A stretch of 64,000 bases of DNA, from the NCBI GenBank assembly GCA_944388175.1, contig CALXHR010000007.1, forward strand, positions 1 through 64,000, written 5' to 3'. Source of the stretch: an uncultured Gemmiger sp. GTDB lineage: Bacteria; Bacillota; Clostridia; Oscillospirales; Ruminococcaceae. The stretch's first letter is position 1, and each line of letters opens with the position of its first letter. Both the position numbers and the translations under genes were made by a program. Under the pieces are notes generated by a model, which saw only the letters and a list, made by a program, of their open reading frames with translations, searched no databases and was not told where the DNA came from. Of this stretch, positions 58,550 through 64,000 are shown in pieces.

Positions 58550-60034
58550 TCACACAGCTCCTTTCGCAAGGTTGGCAAACAGGGTCTTGCAGGCGGGGTA
58601 AATCTGCCTGAACTCGGCGTAGCGCGCATTGTACAGCGCGGTCAGCGCCGGGTCGGGTTCCACGGTTTCTTTCACGTGCAGCATGTTGCGGGCCAGGTCC
58701 TGCACCGGCTGCTGGCCGCAAGCCGCCATGGCCAGCAGCGCCGCGCCGTAGCCGGGGCCCTGCTCGGTCGCCGGCAGGTCCAGCGGCAGCCCCAGCACGT
58801 TGGCCAAAATGGTGCGCCACAACGGCGATTTGCTGCCGCCGCCGCACAGCGTCGAGCGCGGGATCGCCAGCCCCAGACTGCGCGCAACCTCGACGCTGTC
58901 ACGCAGCGCAAAGGCGACGCCCTCCAGCATGGCCTGGGTCATATCGGCGCGGGTCGAATCCATCGTCATGCCGGTAAAGGTGGCGCGGGCGTTGGTGTCG
59001 TTGATGGGGCTGCGCTCGCCCATCAGGTAGGGCAGGTAGAACACATGGTTGCGGCCCAGGGCTTCGGGCTTGATCTCGGCCTGGGCGGCGGCATAGTCGC
59101 CGTCGTGCAAAATATCCTCCATCCACCACTTGTTGCAGGACGCCGCCGAGAGCATGCACCCCATCAGGTGGAACCCGCCGTCGGCGTGCGCAAAGGCGTG
59201 CAGCGCGTTGTGCGGGTCGACGCGGAAGGTATCGGACGAGATGAACACCGTGCCCGACGTGCCCAGGGAAATGTTGCACCGCCCTTCGCCCACGGTGCCG
59301 GTGCCGATGGCTGCGGCGGCGTTGTCGCCCGCGCCCGCACAGACCGTGACGCTTTGCGGCAGGCCCAGCGCCGCGGCAGCGCCCGCCGTCAGCGTGCCGA
59401 CAGGAGCATAACTCTCAAACAATTTTGGCATCTGCGCTTCGGTCAGGCCGCACAGGGCCAGCATCTCACCGCTCCAGCGCTTGTGCGCGACGTCCAGCAG
59501 CAGCATGCCCGACGCGTCGGAGTAATCGGTCGCGTGCACGCCGGTCAGCTGGTAGACAAGGTAGTCCTTGGGCAGCATGACTTTGGCGATGCGGGCGAAC
59601 CGCTCCGGCTCGTGGGTGCGCATCCACAGCAGTTTGGGCGCGGTGAACCCGGCGAACGCGATGTTGCCGGTCCAGGCGCTGAGCTTTTCGCGCCCGATGG
59701 TGCCGTTCAAAAACGCCACTTCCTCGGCCGTGCGGCCGTCGTTCCACAGGATTGCCGGGCGCAGCACGGCGTCGTGCTCGTCCAGCGCCACCAGCCCGTG
59801 CATCTGCCCGCCGACGCCGATGCCCGCCACCTGCGCTGCGTCAAAGCCGGCCAGCAGTTCCGGCACACCGGTAAGGCAGGCCTGCCACCAGTGGGCGGGG
59901 TCCTGCTCGCTCCAGCCCGGATGCGGGAAGGCGAGCGGGTATTCTTTTGTCACGGTGTTGCGCACGCTGCCGTCCCCATCCACCAGCAAAAACTTGCAGG
60001 CCGAAGTCCCGAGGTCGATGCCGATATACAACAC
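58550..60034 (-). CDS. xylB: Xylulokinase
   Basis: A 494-residue FGGY kinase starting LYIGIDLGTSACKFLLVDGD. GVGGQMHGLVALD is the substrate motif, CAGAGDNAAAAIGTGTV the phosphate-2 loop and GGGSKSPLWRTILANVLGLP the C-terminal signature. It makes D-xylulose-5-phosphate, the phosphoketolase substrate. The GTG at 60034 sits eight bases after AGGAGG and is preferred to a GTG three codons upstream that would abut the ribosome-binding site. Confidence 0.93.
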   Translation of the reverse strand: MLYIGIDLGTSACKFLLVDGDGSVRNTVTKEYPLAFPHPGWSEQDPAHWWQACLTGVPELLAGFDAAQVAGIGVGGQMHGLVALDEHDAVLRPAILWNDGRTAEEVAFLNGTIGREKLSAWTGNIAFAGFTAPKLLWMRTHEPERFARIAKVMLPKDYLVYQLTGVHATDYSDASGMLLLDVAHKRWSGEMLALCGLTEAQMPKLFESYAPVGTLTAGAAAALGLPQSVTVCAGAGDNAAAAIGTGTVGEGRCNISLGTSGTVFISSDTFRVDPHNALHAFAHADGGFHLMGCMLSAASCNKWWMEDILHDGDYAAAQAEIKPEALGRNHVFYLPYLMGERSPINDTNARATFTGMTMDSTRADMTQAMLEGVAFALRDSVEVARSLGLAIPRSTLCGGGSKSPLWRTILANVLGLPLDLPATEQGPGYGAALLAMAACGQQPVQDLARNMLHVKETVEPDPALTALYNARYAEFRQIYPACKTLFANLAKGAV

Positions 60035-60069
60035 TACAGCCACCTCCTGATACGGTTATTCTTGCCCCC

Positions 60070-60075
60070 AGTATA
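60070..60075 (-). promoter_or_regulatory. -10 element of xylB
   Basis: TATACT on the minus strand, 35 bp before the start, without a good -35. Three TTTTGTG-type repeats at 60135-60185 may be the activator site. Confidence 0.55.
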
Positions 60076-60194
60076 GCACACGCGGGCGGGGGTTTCCTTG
60101 CCAAAGTGGCTTTTTCGATTAGACGAATTTGCTGTTTTGTGTGGTTTCAGCATTTTGCCGGTTTTGTGCCGCCGGCTTTGTGCGTTTTGCCAAA

Positions 60195-60240
60195 ACGCCC
60201 GCCGGGCGGCCCCTGCGGCGGGGCGGCACGGCGGGCGTTG
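60195..60240 (-). terminator. Terminator after the araC-type gene
   Basis: CAACGCCCGCCG pairs with CGGCGGGCGTTT (one mismatch at the outer end) around a nested GC hairpin; TTTTGG follows on the minus strand. Confidence 0.6.
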
Positions 60241-60263
60241 CAAAAATATCACTTTATATCGCG

Positions 60264-61220
60264 CTATTTTTCGACATCCAGGCCGGGCAGCTGCGCCCGG
60301 CACCGTTCCAGCAGCTGTAAACTTTGCGCGCGGGTGTAGAACTGTTCCAGCGAGTGGACGCTGTGGTGGATATGCGTTTCTTCGGGCGCGGGGGGTTGGC
60401 GGCGGCGGTATTCCTCCGGCGTCATGCCGAAGCGTTTTTGGAACGCGCGGGAAAAATAGCGGTAGTCCGAAAACCCGGACGCCGCGTAGACGTCCACCAG
60501 CCGGGCGCGCCCGGCGGCGATCTGTTTGCAGGCGGCGTAAAAGCGCACGGTGTCGACATAGTCCTGGAAACTCTGCCCCAGCGCCGCGCGCGCAAAGTGC
60601 GACGCATACCCCAGCGAGAGCCCCTCGGCCTGCGCAAAGTCCGAAAGGTTGACTTTGTGGGTGTAGTTTTCGTCCACATAGCGCATCAGGCGCAGCGCAC
60701 GGTCGTTGCGGCGCTGCTGGCCGGCCAGTTCCCCGCCCGAGAGCAGCTGGTGGGGCATGCCTTCCACCAGCGCGCCCAGCAGCAGGCAGGCGCAGCCGGC
60801 GCAGGTCAGTTCATAGCCGGGGCGCTGTTCCAGGTAGCTTTGCGCCAGGCGCAGCAGCGTCTGCACCAGCGCATGGTACGCGCCGCGCGGCAGCACGCGG
60901 CCCGGGCAGGGCTGCGCAAAGCGCAGCCGCCCCAGCGCCGGGTAGGCGTACGCCGCCAGTTCGGGCGCGATCTGCACGCACAAAAAGGTGCAGCCGTCCC
61001 CCACGGCGCGGAACGCATGCAGCTGCCCGGGGTGGAACAGCACCATCTCGCCGGGGGCGGCCTGCAGGCGCGTCTGCTCAATGCGCACGTCCAGCGTGCC
61101 CGCCGCCAGCCAGATCAGTTCCAGTTCGCGGTGGATATGCGGCGTGCGGTAGTGCACGGTGTCAAAAAACACGCGCAGGCCGTTGATCTGCGGGTGTTCT
61201 ACGATCTCGATCTCACGCAT
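60264..61220 (-). CDS. AraC family transcriptional regulator
   Basis: A 318-residue regulator. The N-terminal half is a cupin sugar-binding domain (PHIHRELELIWLAAGTLDV, GEMVLFHPGQLHAF); the C-terminal half has the two AraC helix-turn-helix motifs (NLSDFAQAEGLSLGYASHFARA, then VYAASGFSDYRYFSRAFQKRFG). Directly upstream of xylB in the same direction, so it probably activates the pentose genes. Confidence 0.92.
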   Translation of the reverse strand: MREIEIVEHPQINGLRVFFDTVHYRTPHIHRELELIWLAAGTLDVRIEQTRLQAAPGEMVLFHPGQLHAFRAVGDGCTFLCVQIAPELAAYAYPALGRLRFAQPCPGRVLPRGAYHALVQTLLRLAQSYLEQRPGYELTCAGCACLLLGALVEGMPHQLLSGGELAGQQRRNDRALRLMRYVDENYTHKVNLSDFAQAEGLSLGYASHFARAALGQSFQDYVDTVRFYAACKQIAAGRARLVDVYAASGFSDYRYFSRAFQKRFGMTPEEYRRRQPPAPEETHIHHSVHSLEQFYTRAQSLQLLERCRAQLPGLDVEK

Positions 61221-61442
61221 GGGCGCGCCCCTTTCCCCGCGTTGCGGGTTTTATACCATTGTACCGCAGGGCGGGGGCGGCGCGCAATGCACAGCGGCGG
61301 ATTTTTTCTGTTTTGCACAGGGGGAAACGGGCGGCAAACGCCGCGCGCCACCTTGCCGCCGCCGCGGCTTTGTGGTATCATAAGGGCAACGCGGCGGCGT
61401 GGCCCTGCGCGCCGCCGACCAACCAAAAGAAGGTGCTTTGTA

Positions 61443-61982
61443 ATGTCTGACCCGCAACTGCTTTTGCCCCGCCGGCTGCTGGCGGCGGGCTGCGCGCTGG
61501 GCGTCGCCGCCAGCGTGGCGCTGCCGTGGTTCCCGCTCAGCTGCGCGCTGTATGCGCTGGCCGCCGCCGGGTTCGGCGCCGGCGCGTTTCTGGCGCGCGC
61601 CGACCATGAGAATTTCGGCATCGTGTGGAAAGCCGCCATCCCCGCCGTGCTCATCGAGCTGGCGGGCGCGCTGCTGACCCAGTACGACCTGACGCTGCTG
61701 ACGACGCTGATGACGGCCATTTTCTTCTACTTCCTCATCACCTACAGCGTCAACGCGCTGGCGGCCGTGTTCCACCTCAAACCCGGGGCCGACCCGCGCC
61801 GCCCGCCGCGCGCCGCCATGCAGTTTGAGGTTGCGGCCAGCCTGTTTGCGCTGGCGCGCCTGCTGTCCGACATGTGGCCGTCGCTGCACACCATCACCGA
61901 CACCGTGGCCATGGCGGCCATGGCCATCGGCTTTGCGCTGGTGCTGCAGTTCGTGCTCAAACTCAAACAGCCGCAAGACTGA
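61443..61982 (+). CDS. Hypothetical membrane protein
   Basis: A 179-residue protein with about five transmembrane segments spread over its length and no motif I recognise. AAGAAGG precedes the ATG. A 21-bp gap to manA suggests an operon. The 61221-61442 gap upstream contains one candidate promoter (GTGGTATCAT) and nothing else obvious. Confidence 0.7.
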   Translation: MSDPQLLLPRRLLAAGCALGVAASVALPWFPLSCALYALAAAGFGAGAFLARADHENFGIVWKAAIPAVLIELAGALLTQYDLTLLTTLMTAIFFYFLITYSVNALAAVFHLKPGADPRRPPRAAMQFEVAASLFALARLLSDMWPSLHTITDTVAMAAMAIGFALVLQFVLKLKQPQD

Positions 61983-62003
61983 TTTTGTAAGGAGGTTACC
62001 ACC

Positions 62004-62924
62004 ATGTCCATCCTGAAACTGCGCCCCGCCTGCAAAGACTACCTGTGGGGCGGCGACCGCCTGCGCACCGATTTCGGCGTTGAGAGCGACCTGCACCCCC
62101 TGGCCGAAGCCTGGGTGCTGTCCTGCCACCCGGACGGGCCTTCCACCATCGTCAACGGCCCCTACGCCGGCAGGACGCTGGCCGACTACATCGCCGCCGA
62201 GGGCAAAGGCGTGCTGGGCAGCGACTGCGCACCGTTCGCGGATTTCCCCATCCTGACCAAGCTCATCGACGCCAAGGGCAACCTGTCCATCCAGGTGCAC
62301 CCGTCGGACGAGTACGCCCTCGCGCATGAGCACCAGTACGGCAAGACCGAGATGTGGTACATCGTCGACTGCGAGCCGGGCGCCTTCCTCTACTACGGCT
62401 TCGACCACGCCATCAGCAAGGAGGAGTTCGCCCGCCGCATCCAGGACAACACGCTGACCGAAGTCCTCAACGCCGCGCCGGTACACAAGGGCGACGTGTT
62501 CTTTATCCCCTCCGGCACGCTGCACGCCATCTGCCAGGGCATCGTGATTGCCGAGATCCAGCAGAACTCCAACGTCACCTACCGCGTCTACGACTACGGC
62601 CGCGTCGGCGCCGACGGCAAGCCCCGCGCGCTGCACATCGACCAGGCGCTGGCCGTGACCGACTGCACCCCGCCGCAAAAGCAGGATTTCGGCCCCCACC
62701 TGGGCCAGTGCAAATACTTTACCGTCGACCTGCACAACGGCGATTTTGCCGAGGACGCCGACGCCCGCAGCTTTGTCTCGCTGCTGGTGGTGGACGGCGC
62801 CGGTACCGTGACCGCGGGCGGCGAGACGCTGGCCGTCCAAAAGGGCGACAGCCTGTTTATCCCGGCCGGCACCGGGGCCATCGCCGTTAAGGGCGACCTG
62901 ACCACGCTGGCCACGCGCGTATAA
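62004..62924 (+). CDS. manA: Mannose-6-phosphate isomerase, class I
   Basis: A 306-residue cupin-fold zinc enzyme. The metal-binding residues appear in SIQVHPSDEYA and KTEMWYIVD, and DVFFIPSGTLHAICQGIVIAE is the conserved C-terminal catalytic block. It interconverts mannose-6-P and fructose-6-P. AAGGAGG precedes the ATG. Confidence 0.95.
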   Translation: MSILKLRPACKDYLWGGDRLRTDFGVESDLHPLAEAWVLSCHPDGPSTIVNGPYAGRTLADYIAAEGKGVLGSDCAPFADFPILTKLIDAKGNLSIQVHPSDEYALAHEHQYGKTEMWYIVDCEPGAFLYYGFDHAISKEEFARRIQDNTLTEVLNAAPVHKGDVFFIPSGTLHAICQGIVIAEIQQNSNVTYRVYDYGRVGADGKPRALHIDQALAVTDCTPPQKQDFGPHLGQCKYFTVDLHNGDFAEDADARSFVSLLVVDGAGTVTAGGETLAVQKGDSLFIPAGTGAIAVKGDLTTLATRV

Positions 62925-62949
62925 TCGCCTGCCGCCCGCCCTGCGGCGG

Positions 62950-62988
62950 CAGCAACCGCCCGGCAGAATCTTTCTGCCGGGCGGTTTT
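62950..62988 (+). terminator. Terminator after manA
   Basis: AACCGCCCGGCAGAA pairs with TTCTGCCGGGCGGTT, followed by TTG; a very stable hairpin. Confidence 0.85.
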
Positions 62989-63016
62989 GTTCACAGTCTG
63001 TATACTTTTGGGCGGG

Positions 63017-63085
63017 TTTTCCGCGGTGTAGAGGGGTTCTCCACGTTGAAACTGTGGAAAACCCGGTGGAATCCGTGGAAAATCC
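63017..63085. promoter_or_regulatory. Cluster of DnaA-box-like sequences
   Basis: Within 70 bp: TTTTCCGCG, TTCTCCACG, then TGTGGAAAA (63053-63061, which matches the DnaA box TTWTNCACA on the minus strand), GGTGGAATC and CGTGGAAAA. No dnaA or obvious AT-rich unwinding element is near. Confidence 0.4.
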
Positions 63086-63178
63086 GTCTGTTTTTGCCGC
63101 TGCGCAGTGCAAAACGCCCCCGCGCGCCGCAGCGGGGCGCCCACGGCGGCGCGCCGGGCTGCCGCCGCGCCGCGCAGC

Positions 63179-63207
63179 TTGACAAGGCCGGGGCTTGCGT
63201 GTACAAT
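63179..63207 (+). promoter_or_regulatory. Promoter of scfA
   Basis: TTGACA (63179-63184) and TACAAT (63202-63207) with a 17-base spacer. Confidence 0.85.
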
Positions 63208-63245
63208 AAGAACATACCATTATGTGCAAAGGAGTGACTGTTGAT

Positions 63246-63392
63246 ATGAAGCACATTCAGACCCTTGAGACCCGCGACATGATCGAGAGCCTGCGCAACG
63301 GCGGCTGCGGCGAGTGCCAGACCTCCTGCCAGAGCGCCTGCAAGACCAGCTGCGGCATTGCCAACCAGCCCTGCGAGAAAGCGGAGCAGTAA
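63246..63392 (+). CDS. scfA: SCIFF ranthipeptide precursor (six cysteines in forty-five)
   Basis: A 48-residue peptide starting MKHIQTLETRDMIES. Cysteines at 21, 24, 28, 32, 36 and 43 with the signature CGECQTSCQSACKTSC match the SCIFF family found across Clostridia. A radical-SAM enzyme installs thioether crosslinks from these cysteines. The function of the mature peptide is unknown, though quorum-type signalling has been suggested for it. AAAGGAG precedes the ATG. The candidate maturase start is 600 bp downstream. Confidence 0.95.
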   Translation: MKHIQTLETRDMIESLRNGGCGECQTSCQSACKTSCGIANQPCEKAEQ

Positions 63393-63413
63393 GGTTTTTA
63401 CGCTGGCCAACGT

Positions 63414-63446
63414 GCCGGGCAGCCCGTGCGGCGCCCGGCCTTTTTT
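63414..63446 (+). terminator. Terminator after scfA
   Basis: GCCGGGC pairs with GCCCGGC across a 12-base loop, followed by CTTTTTT. Confidence 0.85.
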
Positions 63447-63529
63447 ATCGCCCGCCGGGCGGCAGGTTTTGCGCGGCCGCGGGCGGGTGCCTTATAACAA
63501 CGGTTTTGGGTTGCGGCGGCGTTTGGTCC

Positions 63530-63905
63530 GTGCGTAGGGGCGGCCTATATGCCGCCCGCCGAAACGGTGCCCGCGCCGTCCGTCCCCCGGGCTTGCCGGT
63601 TGTTCCCCTTGCATTGTAGGGGCCGCATGCATGCGGCCCGCCGAAACGGTGCGGTACTGCCTGTCTATGGTTGGTATGGCGTATACCCCGCGTGATGGTA
63701 CACCCCTGCCAGGCGGCATATAGGCCGCCCCTACAAACACCCGGTATCGCGTCTATGACACCGGGGACGGGGGATGACGGAAGGTTTACGGGCCGCATGC
63801 ATGCGGCCCCTACAGACCGTCCGGGAATGGCAGGCAAACGGGCAAGGCAGGCGTTTGCCGCAGACTGCCCGCGGCGGGGGTAAGGCCCGCCCTGCAGAGC
63901 AGGGC
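63530..63905. repeat. Cluster of short palindromic repeats (cluster 4)
   Basis: Units GTAGGGGCGGCCTATATGCC, GTAGGGGCCGCATGCATGCG, AGGCGGCATATAGGCCGCCC, GGGCCGCATGCATGCGGCCC and a closing GGCGGGGGTAAGGCCCGCCC lie between the scfA terminator and the next gene. No gene is supported from 63393 to 63991. Confidence 0.85.
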
Positions 63906-63991
63906 ATACGGGCAATTTCCTCGCAAACCCCGCGCGGCACCATCCTGTTCGTGTATTCTTTCTTTATTTTTCATTTTCCAAGGAGCCATCC

Positions 63992-64000
63992 ATGATCCAC
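63992..64000 (+). CDS. Start of probable SCIFF maturase (radical SAM), truncated by the window
   Basis: Only ATG ATC CAC (M-I-H) is in the window, preceded by AAGGAG seven bases upstream. SCIFF maturases commonly begin MIHKY, and scfA is almost always followed by its maturase, so this is the expected gene. Three codons prove nothing by themselves. Confidence 0.5.

Overview
The window is GC-rich, densely coded chromosomal DNA from a Gram-positive anaerobe. The darA-holB-ricT order, the clostridial SCIFF peptide, the CIRCE/HrcA heat-shock operator, the phosphoketolase pentose locus, and the decarboxylase-type spermidine genes all fit a gut Oscillospiraceae/Ruminococcaceae lineage (the Faecalibacterium-Gemmiger-Subdoligranulum neighbourhood). 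That placement is inference from content; no marker gene allowing a firm species call is present. Short vegetative promoters (TTGACA-like, 17-base spacer, TATAAT-like), rho-independent terminators and overlapping ATGA/TGATG gene junctions are common.

Left end (1-1250): the tail of a tyrosine recombinase, a Zeta-like P-loop kinase and a tRNA-Ser(CGA) whose 5' half is exactly duplicated 190 bp away. This looks like the scar of integrations at a tRNA gene. From 1250 to 8650 there is a minus-strand housekeeping block: ECF transporter subunit, small kinase, ferredoxin, ricT, holB, darA, a rhomboid-like protein and an Orn/Lys/Arg decarboxylase. A repeat-filled gap follows, then the operon rnz - NusG-II protein - GNAT - sbcD - sbcC (9.7-15.1 kb), and two CobW-type GTPases, one with a large histidine-rich insert.

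From 17.8 to 28.8 kb is a phosphate regulon: pstS-pstC-pstA-pstB-phoU on the minus strand and, divergently, a Na/Pi cotransporter plus a PhoB/PhoR-like two-component system, with Pho-box-like repeats in the divergent promoter region. The PstS protein has its two halves in reversed order. Next come an Hsp20 under a CIRCE operator, a large secreted repeat protein, and a membrane-anchored XRE regulator with an Asp-box domain that is bracketed by an exact 89-bp direct repeat.

From 35.3 to 43.2 kb is a polyamine cluster: arginine decarboxylase, spermidine synthase, agmatinase, then a cobalamin riboswitch with a DUF4430 protein and an ECF S component (probable B12 uptake), then carboxynorspermidine dehydrogenase and decarboxylase. 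From 43 to 50.5 kb: MATE exporter, GNAT, RpiR regulator, a UvrA paralogue, an esterase and a flavodoxin. From 51 to 61 kb is a pentose/deoxysugar locus: nitroreductase, phosphoketolase, FGGY kinase, L-fucose/L-arabinose-type isomerase, DUF4867 protein, xylulokinase and AraC regulator. The right end carries manA, the SCIFF peptide gene scfA and, after 600 bp of repeats, the first codons of what is probably its radical-SAM maturase.

Intergenic DNA is rich in dispersed structured repeats of at least four families: short palindromes in clusters, a ~310-bp hairpin-rich repeat (two inverted copies), a ~200-bp multi-hairpin repeat always in the same orientation relative to transcription, and a 258-bp fold-back element. 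No CRISPR array, rRNA operon or complete insertion sequence was seen.
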